From Clostridia bacterium (GTDB lineage: Bacteria; Bacillota; Clostridia; TANB77; CAG-508), in the NCBI GenBank assembly GCA_017512025.1, contig JAFWHH010000009.1, positions 310,001 to 374,000 of the forward strand: DNA of 64,000 bases. Reading direction: 5' to 3'. Shown piece by piece: positions 1 to 7,714 of this stretch; the stretch's first letter is position 1, and each line of letters starts with the position of its first letter. Both the position numbers and the translations under genes were made by a program. The notes under the pieces were generated by a model, which saw nothing but the letters and a program-made list of their open reading frames with translations, had not been told where the DNA came from and did not search any database.

Positions 1-635
1 CCATTTTCAGCTAATACTTTACGAATAGCTCTTACGTCATCAGCTGATCTAATGAAAGATGCTGCTATAAAGTCAAAATCATATTTACAAGCATCAATTA
101 AATCTTTGATATCCTTATCTTTTAATGCTGGTAAATTAATATGTCTTCCTGGAACATTTATGCTCTTTCTATTTCCAAGTTTTCCACCATTTAATACTTT
201 ACATACAATATCTTTTCCTACAATTTCTTCAACTTCAAGTTCAATTTTTCCGTCATCTATTAAAATCATTGTACCTGGTTCAACATCTTGATATAGATTC
301 TTATATGTAATTGATGTTCTTGTGTTATCTCCAACAACATCATCATTTACTAATGTAAATTTCTCCTCAGCTTTTAAAATAACTGGATTTTCAACTAACA
401 TTCCAGTTCTTATTTCTGGTCCTTGTGTATCTAGAAGTATAGCTACTGGTAAATTAACAGCCTTTCTTGCTTCAATTAAGGCATTATAATATACTTCTTG
501 ATCCTCGAAAGATCCATGAGAAAAGTTTAATCTTGCAACATTCATTCCTGCAAGCATCATTTTCTTTAATATTTCTACATCTTTTGTTGCTGGTCCAATT
601 GTACAAACAACCTTTGTTCTTTTAGTATTTATCAT
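1..635 (-). CDS. pyk: Pyruvate kinase, 5' part (runs off the left edge)
   Basis: Catalyses phosphoenolpyruvate + ADP to pyruvate + ATP, the last step of glycolysis, in the cytoplasm. About 211 N-terminal residues are present and the gene continues beyond base 1. The start reads MINTKRTKVVCTIGPA, the usual N-terminus, followed by NVARLNFSHG (conserved Arg/Asn/Ser/His of the active site), LLDTQGPEIRTG, and the beta-barrel B-domain with DDGKIELEV. The read-through stops in the second half of the A-domain near FDFIAASFIRSADDVRAIR. The ATG at 633-635 is preceded by a GGAGGG ribosome binding site and a promoter at 674-702. Identification is secure. The C-terminal part cannot be judged. Confidence 0.96.
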   Translation of the reverse strand, partial: MINTKRTKVVCTIGPATKDVEILKKMMLAGMNVARLNFSHGSFEDQEVYYNALIEARKAVNLPVAILLDTQGPEIRTGMLVENPVILKAEEKFTLVNDDVVGDNTRTSITYKNLYQDVEPGTMILIDDGKIELEVEEIVGKDIVCKVLNGGKLGNRKSINVPGRHINLPALKDKDIKDLIDACKYDFDFIAASFIRSADDVRAIRKVLAEN

Positions 636-673
636 TTTTTATTCCCTCCATATCTAAAAAACTGACATCTGTT

Positions 674-702
674 ATTATATCACTAATTTTTTATTGTTAC
701 AA
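674..702 (-). promoter_or_regulatory. Sigma-A promoter of pyk
   Basis: Minus strand: -35 TTGTAA (697-702), 17-bp spacer, perfect -10 TATAAT (674-679), about 40 bases ahead of the pyk start codon. Read directly from sequence. Confidence 0.65.
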
Positions 703-804
703 TGGAAACAAGACAAAATTTCAACTTTATTTGCATTTTTTTATGTAATTTTGTAAAAAAAGGAAAATTATAAGAAAAAAAGTCAAATTATTATAAAAAC
801 CATT

Positions 805-945
805 GGAGCGCAGACACTATTGCGCCTGCGCTCCATTTATATAACAAGCCCCTCCCCTCTCGAAAAAGGGCTTGGAAGCCCGTTAGGGCTAAAGAGCTAT
901 ACCTAGCTCCCTTTGTGGAAAAATTATAGAGAGTTCCACATGATA
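805..945. repeat. Cluster of GC-rich hairpins, possible MITE/REP-like element
   Basis: The 428-base gap between pyk and glgP holds no convincing gene. It contains a perfect 9-bp inverted repeat (GGAGCGCAG at 805-813 with CTGCGCTCC at 826-834). Next comes a stretch of nested short palindromes: GGGCTT/AAGCCC, AGCCC/GGGCT, GAGCT/AGCTC and TGTGGAA/TTCCACA, ending near 945. It is far richer in G+C than the flanks. Its make-up resembles the non-coding palindromic repeats scattered through gut Firmicute genomes, but no second copy lies in this window, so mobility is inference. Confidence 0.45.
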
Positions 946-995
946 CAAAATTTGTATCCACTGAAATTATATCATTTTCCAGATTTTATGTCAAA

Positions 996-1050
996 TAAAA
1001 TCGAGCATTCAACATATCCATTATGTATGTATAAATGCTCGATTATTTAT
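996..1050 (-). terminator. Rho-independent terminator of glgP
   Basis: Stem ATCGAGCATT (1000-1009) with AATGCTCGAT (1034-1043), followed on the minus strand by TTTATTT. It lies just past the glgP stop codon. Confidence 0.75.
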
Positions 1051-1063
1051 TACCATGATAAAA

Positions 1064-3640
1064 TTATTTTTCTTCGTACCAATTCATTAAACTTAAGTTC
1101 TCAGCATCTAGTAACATGTTATGTTTTGGCAAAGCTCTAAATGTATAGCAATAATTTCCTCCGGTTTTTAATTGAAGATTTGCTTGATAAATATATTCAT
1201 TTACATCGTCATATTCTCCAACTAAATCCATGTTTGTAATGCTAATGTTTCCTAGTTGTCCATTTTCCCCAACTTTTCCACAGTATACTTGCATTTCAAC
1301 ACTTTCTTTTGTTATGTTTGGTAGTTTAACCTTACAACTTACATTTATTGTGTTACCTGCATCTATAACAGCATTATTCATATTATCTATATCTTCTTGA
1401 GAAATCTTAATTCTATGCCAACAATTCTTTACTTTCTTCTTCCACTCATCAAATTCAGCAACTTCTTCTATGTCTCCATAGTATTTCTTACTTAAGTCAC
1501 ATAATGGAATATATAATTTATTAACATAGTCTATAACCATTCTAGCTGTGCTATATTTACCACCAGTTGTTATAATTGATTCTTTCATTATATCAAGCCA
1601 TTTACTTGATATTCCCTTTGAATCTTGGTTGTAATATGTAGGAATAATCTTCTTCTCTAATGTATTATATAAATCCAATGAATCTTCATTATCTTGTACA
1701 TCATAATTTTCATGTTGCTTTTCTGTACCAATTCTCCATCCATTGGTTGCTGTATATCCTTCAGCCCACCAACCATCTAAAACACTAAAGTTTATAACAC
1801 CATTTACTGATGCCTTTTGTCCACTTGTTCCAGATGCTTCCAATGGTCTTCTAGGATTGTTTAGCCATACATCAACACCACTGATTAAATATCTAGACAT
1901 TGCAATATCATAATCTTCTAGCATAAAGATTTTTCCAATAAATTGTGGCTTTAATGAAAGCTCATGTATGTATCTAATTAAGTCTTGTCCATATTGATCT
2001 ACTGGATGAGCTTTACCAGCAAATATAAGTTGTACTGGGTGCTCCTCATCATTTAATAATTGAGTTATACGCTCTATATCTTTAAATATTAATGTAGCTC
2101 TTTTATATGTAGCAAAACGTCTTGCAAATCCAATTGTTAAAGCATCTGGATTTAGACCATTTACTACTTGCATAATTTGATCATATGAACAACCACTTCT
2201 TCTTAATCTAGTAATTGTATTTTCTCTAACTAAATCAAATAGCTTTCTTTTTCTTTCTTTATGAACTTCCCAAAGCTCTTCGTTTGGTATTTCTTTAACA
2301 ACTTTCCATATTGAATCATCATACACATAATCTTGCCAGTATGGTGTGAAATATTGGTTAAATAATCTCTTCATTCCTGGTGATAACCAAGTACATGTAT
2401 GAACACCATTTGTTACATATGTAATTGGAGCTTCTTTTGAACTAATATCTGGCCATACTTCAGAGAACAATTCGCAAGATACTTCTCTATGAAGCTTACT
2501 AACTCCATTCTTCTTTCCAGAAGTTTTAAGTGCTAGGATTCCCATATTAAATCCACTCTCTTCAATTTTTGCTTTTGGTTCCATTCCTAGTCTCATAAAG
2601 TCTTCTTCAGAAATTCCAAATTTATCCCACCAACCATCAAAGTACACTTTGATACGCTCTACTGGGAATATATCATTTCCAGCTGGTACTGGAGTATGTG
2701 TTGTAAATACTGTTTTAGAAGTAACAATATCTTTTGCAATCTCAAATGATACTTGTTTTTCTTCCATAATTGATCTTATTAATTCAAGAATTAGGAATGA
2801 TGAGTGACCTTCATTCATGTGATATACTGTTGGATTTATTTTTAATAATTTTAGTAATCTAGTACCACCAACACCAAGCGCTAATTCTTGTCTAATTCTA
2901 TTTTCTTGATCTCCACCATATAAACGTAAAGTAGTTTCTCTAACTTCACCTTCATTTTGATCTATATCAGAATCCATTAGATAAACTTTACATCTACCAA
3001 CGTTTATACACCAAATCTTTAGATACATTTTTCCCGATGGTAAATCAACATCAATAACCATATCTTCACCATCATCATCTTTCATTGGAATAACTGGTAA
3101 ATTATCTACATCTAATTTTTTATATAAACTATTTTGATTACCATTTCCATCTATCTCTTGGTGGAAATATCCCATCTTATAGAATAATCCTATACCAACA
3201 AGTGGAATTCCTAAATCACTTGATGATTTCATATGATCACCAGAAAGTATTCCAAGTCCTCCTGAATAAATTGGAAGTATTTCATCTAATCCATACTCAG
3301 CAGAAAAATAAGCAATGATATCATCTTGGTTATGAGGATAATTCTTTCTAAACCATGTATCTTTGCTATTCATATAGCTTTCGAAATTATTATTTATTTC
3401 ATCATACGCTCTTAAAAAGTCTTCATTTTTAATTGCAGCATCAAGCTTTTCTTGAGAAACTTCACTTAAGAATCTAACTGGGTTCTTCTCAACTTTTTCC
3501 CATACATATCCATCTATATCTTTAAATAATCTTAAAAATTCTGTATTCCAAGACCACCATAAATTGTTAGCAATAACAGATAGACCTCTTATTCTTTCTG
3601 GTAATTGAGGCATTACAGTTATCTTATTAAAAACATACAT
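1064..3640 (-). CDS. glgP: Alpha-glucan (glycogen) phosphorylase, GT35
   Basis: Phosphorolyses alpha-1,4-glucans to glucose-1-phosphate using pyridoxal phosphate. 858 residues, the length of the short alpha-glucan phosphorylase family with an N-terminal DUF3417-type region (LWWSWNTE near residue 30). Visible markers: YFSAEYGLDEILPIYSGGLG, HMNEGHSSF, the TTHTPVPAGND loop, GFARRFATYKR, FAGKAHP and the PLP-lysine motif EASGTSGQKAS followed by VLDGWWAEG. The ATG at 3638-3640 has an AAGGAGGA ribosome binding site. It stands alone with its own promoter and terminator, so it is probably monocistronic glycogen or maltodextrin breakdown. No other glg gene is in the window. Confidence 0.96.
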   Translation of the reverse strand: MYVFNKITVMPQLPERIRGLSVIANNLWWSWNTEFLRLFKDIDGYVWEKVEKNPVRFLSEVSQEKLDAAIKNEDFLRAYDEINNNFESYMNSKDTWFRKNYPHNQDDIIAYFSAEYGLDEILPIYSGGLGILSGDHMKSSSDLGIPLVGIGLFYKMGYFHQEIDGNGNQNSLYKKLDVDNLPVIPMKDDDGEDMVIDVDLPSGKMYLKIWCINVGRCKVYLMDSDIDQNEGEVRETTLRLYGGDQENRIRQELALGVGGTRLLKLLKINPTVYHMNEGHSSFLILELIRSIMEEKQVSFEIAKDIVTSKTVFTTHTPVPAGNDIFPVERIKVYFDGWWDKFGISEEDFMRLGMEPKAKIEESGFNMGILALKTSGKKNGVSKLHREVSCELFSEVWPDISSKEAPITYVTNGVHTCTWLSPGMKRLFNQYFTPYWQDYVYDDSIWKVVKEIPNEELWEVHKERKRKLFDLVRENTITRLRRSGCSYDQIMQVVNGLNPDALTIGFARRFATYKRATLIFKDIERITQLLNDEEHPVQLIFAGKAHPVDQYGQDLIRYIHELSLKPQFIGKIFMLEDYDIAMSRYLISGVDVWLNNPRRPLEASGTSGQKASVNGVINFSVLDGWWAEGYTATNGWRIGTEKQHENYDVQDNEDSLDLYNTLEKKIIPTYYNQDSKGISSKWLDIMKESIITTGGKYSTARMVIDYVNKLYIPLCDLSKKYYGDIEEVAEFDEWKKKVKNCWHRIKISQEDIDNMNNAVIDAGNTINVSCKVKLPNITKESVEMQVYCGKVGENGQLGNISITNMDLVGEYDDVNEYIYQANLQLKTGGNYCYTFRALPKHNMLLDAENLSLMNWYEEK

Positions 3641-3700
3641 ATTTTTAATTTCCTCCTTCGTTCTCTTCCACTTTATCTTTTGTCATAATCTACTGATTAT

Positions 3701-3729
3701 ATTATCTATTAACAAGCATTATTTGTCAA
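3701..3729 (-). promoter_or_regulatory. Sigma-A promoter of glgP
   Basis: Minus strand: consensus -35 TTGACA (3724-3729), 17-bp spacer, -10 GATAAT (3701-3706). Predicted transcription start is near 3694. Confidence 0.75.
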
Positions 3730-3750
3730 TTAATTTACTAAATATTTTCA

Positions 3751-3764
3751 TTACATTTGTGTAA
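3751..3764. promoter_or_regulatory. Palindromic operator candidate upstream of glgP
   Basis: Perfect palindrome TTACA-TTTG-TGTAA. Its centre lies about 63 bp upstream of the predicted glgP start, the place where class I activators of the CRP type usually bind. The regulator is unknown. Confidence 0.4.
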
Positions 3765-3818
3765 CAACTCAAGCTGCTTCAAATGCCTATATTTACTGAA
3801 TTTTTCTAGTATAATCAT

Positions 3819-4499
3819 CTAGTCAATTGTAGTACTTTTTCTACCAATTCCAACCACTTCATTTTGAATAGATTTCCATGTATTGCAACCAACTATTCCA
3901 TCTACTTTAAGCCCTCTTAATGCCTGATATTTTTGAACAGAGCTAAGTGTTTTATTTCCATATACTCCATCTAATCCTCCCGTAGAAAAACCAAGTGTAT
4001 TTAATCCATCCTGAAGAACTAATACATATACTCCTTTAGAGCCAAATTTAACAGTCGGGTATCCTCCAGATGTGCATGCCGGTGGAAATGATCTCTTATC
4101 AAAATGAACCCAAGATGGTGTTTGGCTTAATGGTTCAACGTACGACCATACACCAGAGTTTTTAGCGCTATTGTATAAAACTTGCCTTTGCTCCCAAGTT
4201 AATATTTGACCAACATCAAAAGCAACACCTGCATAATGCTGAGATTGACTTCCATGAGCATTCTCCCATGGCCTTCTAAATGCTGCTCCAACATATATTG
4301 GAGCTCCATAAATATATCTTTGTGCATTCCAAGCAAGCATTGTATTTCTCGTTGTCCATAAAGTATTACTAGTGCTCCTTCCTCTAAATTCTCTAACTAG
4401 CAATGTGTTATTCGTATTGTACGGCATTGCTTGTGCCTCTCCCTTATAATATGTTTCCATTCTATTAGTATTTTCATTGTATATTAATATTTTTGCCAT
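3819..4499 (-). CDS. M15-type D,D-peptidase-like protein with peptidoglycan-binding domain
   Basis: 226 residues. Residues about 40-140 resemble the peptidase M15A/VanY-like zinc fold: HGSQSQHYAGVAFDVG supplies the H..(x6)..D pair and PSWVHFDKR the last His. Residues about 145-215 are a PG_binding_1 repeat (VLVLQDGLNTLGF, LDGVYGNKTLSSVQKYQ, GIVGCNTWKSI). Expected role: cleavage of peptidoglycan stem peptides. There is no signal peptide, which suggests a spore-associated or mother-cell protein, or non-classical export. The ATG at 4497-4499 has a GGAGG site buried in a hairpin (4508-4537). It is followed by the histidine phosphatase gene on the same strand, transcribed separately or upstream-to-downstream from it. 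Family call is good; substrate is unknown. Confidence 0.75.
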   Translation of the reverse strand: MAKILIYNENTNRMETYYKGEAQAMPYNTNNTLLVREFRGRSTSNTLWTTRNTMLAWNAQRYIYGAPIYVGAAFRRPWENAHGSQSQHYAGVAFDVGQILTWEQRQVLYNSAKNSGVWSYVEPLSQTPSWVHFDKRSFPPACTSGGYPTVKFGSKGVYVLVLQDGLNTLGFSTGGLDGVYGNKTLSSVQKYQALRGLKVDGIVGCNTWKSIQNEVVGIGRKSTTID

Positions 4500-4507
4500 A
4501 AAAAAAC

Positions 4508-4537
4508 CTCCATAAAATATTTGTATATCTTATGGAG
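4508..4537 (-). promoter_or_regulatory. Hairpin covering the ribosome binding site of the M15 gene
   Basis: CTCCATAA (4508-4515) and TTATGGAG (4530-4537) are perfect arms around a 14-base loop. The 3' arm on the minus strand is the GGAG Shine-Dalgarno sequence itself, so the fold would mask translation start. Confidence 0.4.
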
Positions 4538-4557
4538 ATTTATAAATTTTGTTATTA

Positions 4558-5100
4558 TTATATCTCATAACTATTTATTTGACAGTTTTTAGATGATTTA
4601 TATACAGCAAATAAATCACCATCTTCAGGAATTGGATTAGAATAAAAATGAATTGCTCTTAAAACTCCTCCATGAGCCACTATAAGTACACTTTTGTGCC
4701 CCTTTGTTTTTAGTTCATCTAAAAATTCGTGTACTCTCTTGAAAAGAGCTTTATTTGTCTCAAATCCTTCTGCATCATTTTCGTAATTGTAATTATAATA
4801 GTCTGCATCAGTTATTCCGAACTTGTTTATATCAGTACCATCTAGTACTCCCATAGTTCTTTCTTTTAATCTATCATCATATATTACTGGAAGATTATTA
4901 ACATTGACAATTTCACAAGTATGTTTTGCTCTAGTAAGTGGGGAGCAATATATAACTTCTACATCTAAATTCTTAACCTCATCTATACTTTTCTTTGCTT
5001 GTTCAATTCCTTCTTCAGTAATATCTTCATCTATTTGTCCATTTACAATGTTTAATTTATTAAGTTTAGTTACACCATGTCTCATTGCATAAATTTTCAT
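4558..5100 (-). CDS. Histidine phosphatase family protein (phosphoglycerate mutase-like)
   Basis: 180 residues, cytoplasmic. The N-terminal MRHGVTKLN carries the phospho-accepting His of the RHG motif. CSPLTRAKHTCE is the second conserved block, LKERTMGVLDG the third, and AHGGVLRAIHF carries the second catalytic His. The family hydrolyses phosphate esters (phosphoglycerate, alpha-ribazole-P, sugar phosphates), and the substrate cannot be told from sequence. The ATG at 5098-5100 is preceded by GGGAGG. Downstream lies the M15 peptidase gene after 58 bases. Confidence 0.88.
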   Translation of the reverse strand: MKIYAMRHGVTKLNKLNIVNGQIDEDITEEGIEQAKKSIDEVKNLDVEVIYCSPLTRAKHTCEIVNVNNLPVIYDDRLKERTMGVLDGTDINKFGITDADYYNYNYENDAEGFETNKALFKRVHEFLDELKTKGHKSVLIVAHGGVLRAIHFYSNPIPEDGDLFAVYKSSKNCQINSYEI

Positions 5101-5166
5101 ATTTTTTGCCTCCCAAAAATCTTAATGCAATCTTACCATATTATTAACTATTTGTATATAAACTAA

Positions 5167-5195
5167 TTGCATTTTAATTATACATATGTTATTAT
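5167..5195 (+). promoter_or_regulatory. Promoter of tRNA-Gln
   Basis: -35 TTGCAT (5167-5172), 17-bp spacer, -10 TATTAT (5190-5195), ending 18 bases before the tRNA. Confidence 0.5.
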
Positions 5196-5213
5196 GAGTT
5201 ACGTTAGTAATAT

Positions 5214-5288
5214 TGGGGTATCGCCAAGCGGTAAGGCATCGGACTCTGACTCCGACATTCCTGTGTTCGAATCACAGTACCCCAGCCA
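5214..5288 (+). tRNA. tRNA-Gln (anticodon CTG)
   Basis: 75 bases with encoded CCA. Acceptor TGGGGTA/TACCCCA, D-stem GCC/GGC, anticodon stem TCGGA/TCCGA with loop CTCTGAC (anticodon 5246-5248), T-stem CTGTG/CACAG with TTCGAAT. All stems pair fully. It reads CAG codons. Confidence 0.95.
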
Positions 5289-5337
5289 AAAAGAAGAATC
5301 AAGAGCATACTATTAATGTCTTGATTCTTCTTTTTAT
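5289..5337. terminator. Terminator after tRNA-Gln, shared with the convergent small gene
   Basis: 14-bp stem AAGAAGAATCAAGA (5291-5304) with TCTTGATTCTTCTT, flanked by A and T runs, so it can work on both strands. Confidence 0.85.
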
Positions 5338-5358
5338 TTACTAAATACTGGTCTTTAA

Positions 5359-5553
5359 TTAAAATAGTTTGATATTCTCCCATGTATTATTCTCACTATC
5401 ATTTTGCTTTTTATTCTCTTCTTCCAAATTCTTTATTGCTTCATCAATATATATTTTACTTCTATTACAACCAGGACTTGCTAAACTACATCTATTACTG
5501 CATCCTCTACAATTTATATTCTTTAATTTTTTATTAATTTCTTCACTATTCAT
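5359..5553 (-). CDS. Small cysteine-rich protein, unknown function
   Basis: 64 residues from the ATG at 5551-5553. This start is chosen over an in-frame GTG nine bases upstream because GAGGT lies at a good distance before the ATG. The middle of the protein has CRGCSNRC followed by LASPGCNRSK, giving four Cys (CxxCxxxC plus one) that could bind a metal or Fe-S cluster. The C-terminal half is charged and probably helical. I do not recognise the family. It sits alone between tRNA-Gln and the aquaporin gene and is convergent with the tRNA. Confidence 0.6.
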   Translation of the reverse strand: MNSEEINKKLKNINCRGCSNRCSLASPGCNRSKIYIDEAIKNLEEENKKQNDSENNTWENIKLF

Positions 5554-5624
5554 TGTCCCCACCTCATTTGAATTATATCATAATATTTAAATTATATATT
5601 TATTATATATATTTAGATTTTAAA

Positions 5625-5653
5625 TTGACAAAAAAAATTATTATCCATATAAT
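5625..5653 (+). promoter_or_regulatory. Consensus sigma-A promoter of the aquaporin gene
   Basis: Perfect -35 TTGACA (5625-5630), 17-bp spacer, perfect -10 TATAAT (5648-5653). Such a match predicts strong constitutive expression. Confidence 0.85.
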
Positions 5654-5684
5654 CAAGTTAGATATTTTTTAAAGGAGGAGAATT

Positions 5685-6356
5685 ATGAAAAAATATTTAA
5701 GTGAAATGATCGGAACAGCTGTACTTGTTCTATTCGGATGCGGAACAGCAGTTGTTACAGGTAATCTAGTTGCTACAGCTTTAGCATTTGGATTAACAAT
5801 TATCATAATGGCAAACGCTATTGGAAGTATTTCTGGATGTCATATCAACCCAGCTGTTTCATTAGCAATGTTCATTAACAAAAAAATGGACCTTAAGGAA
5901 TTCTTATTCTACACATTATTCCAAGTTATTGGAGCATTCATTGGAGCAGGAATTCTATACTTCATATTAAGTACATCAGACTTATATGATATCGATAAAG
6001 TTGGATTAGGAGCAAATGGATTCGGAGAGCAATCAGCTACACAAATTAGCTTAATAGCAGCTTTCATAGTAGAAGTAATATTAACATTCGTATTTATTTA
6101 TACAATATTAGATGTTACATCTGATGAGAAAAAAGCTCCACATGCTGGAATATACATTGGTCTAGCATTATTATTCGTTCATATTTTAGGAATTAACTTA
6201 ACAGGAACATCTGTTAACCCAGCAAGAAGTATTGCACCTGCAGTACTAATGGGAGATGAAGCTTTAGAACAAGTATGGTTATTCGTACTAGCACCTTTAG
6301 CAGGATCTGCTTTAGCAGCATTTGCATTTAAATTCTTAAAAAAAGAAAATAACTAA
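5685..6356 (+). CDS. aqpZ: Aquaporin (MIP family, AqpZ-like)
   Basis: 223 residues, six membrane segments and two half-helices with the NPA boxes GCHINPAV and TSVNPARS. The selectivity-filter positions resemble water-selective AqpZ: Phe in ALAFGLTI, His in FVHILGIN and Arg in NPARS. The protein should therefore pass water rather than glycerol; this is inference from family knowledge. AAAGGAGGAG precedes the ATG at 5685, and there is a perfect promoter upstream and a strong terminator downstream, so it is a single-gene unit. The gene symbol is by similarity only. Confidence 0.93.
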   Translation: MKKYLSEMIGTAVLVLFGCGTAVVTGNLVATALAFGLTIIIMANAIGSISGCHINPAVSLAMFINKKMDLKEFLFYTLFQVIGAFIGAGILYFILSTSDLYDIDKVGLGANGFGEQSATQISLIAAFIVEVILTFVFIYTILDVTSDEKKAPHAGIYIGLALLFVHILGINLTGTSVNPARSIAPAVLMGDEALEQVWLFVLAPLAGSALAAFAFKFLKKENN

Positions 6357-6385
6357 TTATTTAAAGTGATTTACAATTTATTAAA

Positions 6386-6424
6386 TAAAAAAATAACCAT
6401 CCATCCGATGGTTATTTTTTCTTT
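6386..6424. terminator. Bidirectional terminator between aquaporin and M23 genes
   Basis: Stem AAATAACCATC with GATGGTTATTT around a five-base loop, with A run before and T run after. It serves both convergent genes. Confidence 0.85.
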
Positions 6425-6467
6425 TACTTTTCTTTTTATTTTTTGTTTTTCTTTTTTATTTGTTATT

Positions 6468-7646
6468 TTAATGTTCACCCTTAGTATTTGATATACCTAA
6501 GAAACCACAAGGATTTACCTGACTATACATATCTCCAATACATACTTCAAAGTGTAAATGTGCTCCTTCTGAAGCTCCTGTATTACCAGCATACATTATT
6601 ACTGTACTTGTATTAACTGGTGTTCCAACTTCAATTCCAGATGCAATTGCACTTCCATGTGCATACCTTGTATATATTGGTCTTCCTTCTTCATCATCTC
6701 CATGATAGATAACTACATATAGTCCCCATCCTCCACCATATCCGCCGTAATTTACATATACTACTGTACCTTCTTTAGCAGCATATATTGGTGTTCCTGA
6801 TGGTGCTAATATATCAATTCCTTTATGTGCAGTTCCTACATATCCTGATGTATCTGATCTTCCACTTGGAGCATATATTGAATTTATTACATGCTCTATT
6901 CTTGTTGGCCATGTCATTCCTCCTGATGATGCATCTGCGTACTCACCTTCTATGACATCTCCTCCTGTATATCCACCATTTGAAGCTTCTTCAGTTGCTC
7001 TTTTAACTGCTGCATTTATTCTTGCAAGCTCTGCTTGTTTTTCTTCAACTATTGCTTGCATATTCTTTTGCTCTTCGTTTAGTTCTTCATATTTTGCTAC
7101 TTTTTCTGTTCTTTGCTCTCCTAGTTGTTTTTGTTTAACAGTCATTTCAGTTTTGTTATTCTCTAATGCTATCTTACTGCTATTTAAATCTGATTTTTCT
7201 TTTTTTATTTCATTTATAAGATTATTATCATATTCAGCAATTTGTTTAATCATTTCATAATTAGACATAAAGTTTAACATTCCACCATTAAAAAATGCTT
7301 CTAAATATGTATTTCCTTTATTCATATATACTGCTGTTAATCTCTCATCTAATAACCTTTGTTTATCTTGCAAGTCTTTTTCTTTAAGTTCAATTGTTTC
7401 ACTTAATTGGTCTATCTTACCTTGTAGCTCTCCAATTTGAGACTCTGTTTGTGAAATTGTATCGTTTAGCTTGTTTACCTCTTCCATGATATCGTTTTTT
7501 TCATTATCGATATCATCAATTCTTTCCTTAGCATTTTCAATTTCAGATTCAACAGATTGTCTATCTTCTGTTGGATTTGCATATGCATGAGTGCATAGTA
7601 CAATTATCAACACCAGTACAAAAAATATCAAAACCTTTTTCTTCAT
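6468..7646 (-). CDS. Secreted coiled-coil M23 peptidase / murein hydrolase activator (EnvC-like)
   Basis: 392 residues. Signal peptide at 1-24 (KKKVLIFFVLVLIIVL then HAYA). A long charged coiled coil spans about 30-215. A Gly-rich linker (NGGYTGGD) leads to a C-terminal LytM/M23 domain at about 250-385. The zinc ligands are intact: HKGIDIL (HxxxD) and HLHFEV (HxH), with a third His in RYAHGSAI. It should therefore be an active D,D-endopeptidase or activator acting in the wall, often linked to division or sporulation. The Shine-Dalgarno is modest (AAGGA). A promoter lies at 7676-7704. Confidence 0.9.
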   Translation of the reverse strand: MKKKVLIFFVLVLIIVLCTHAYANPTEDRQSVESEIENAKERIDDIDNEKNDIMEEVNKLNDTISQTESQIGELQGKIDQLSETIELKEKDLQDKQRLLDERLTAVYMNKGNTYLEAFFNGGMLNFMSNYEMIKQIAEYDNNLINEIKKEKSDLNSSKIALENNKTEMTVKQKQLGEQRTEKVAKYEELNEEQKNMQAIVEEKQAELARINAAVKRATEEASNGGYTGGDVIEGEYADASSGGMTWPTRIEHVINSIYAPSGRSDTSGYVGTAHKGIDILAPSGTPIYAAKEGTVVYVNYGGYGGGWGLYVVIYHGDDEEGRPIYTRYAHGSAIASGIEVGTPVNTSTVIMYAGNTGASEGAHLHFEVCIGDMYSQVNPCGFLGISNTKGEH

Positions 7647-7675
7647 TAGCGTATTTTCCTTTTCTCTTTTTCTTA

Positions 7676-7704
7676 ATTATAATATAACAATTTTTTTAAA
7701 ACAA
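7676..7704 (-). promoter_or_regulatory. Promoter of the M23 gene
   Basis: Minus strand: -35 TTGTTT (7699-7704), 17-bp spacer, perfect -10 TATAAT (7676-7681). Confidence 0.55.
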
Positions 7705-7714
7705 TATTTTTAAA

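Noticed and set aside
913..1140. 75-codon open frame on the plus strand near the glgP end
   Set aside because: It runs through the glgP terminator and the hairpin block, has no ribosome binding site and no family likeness.
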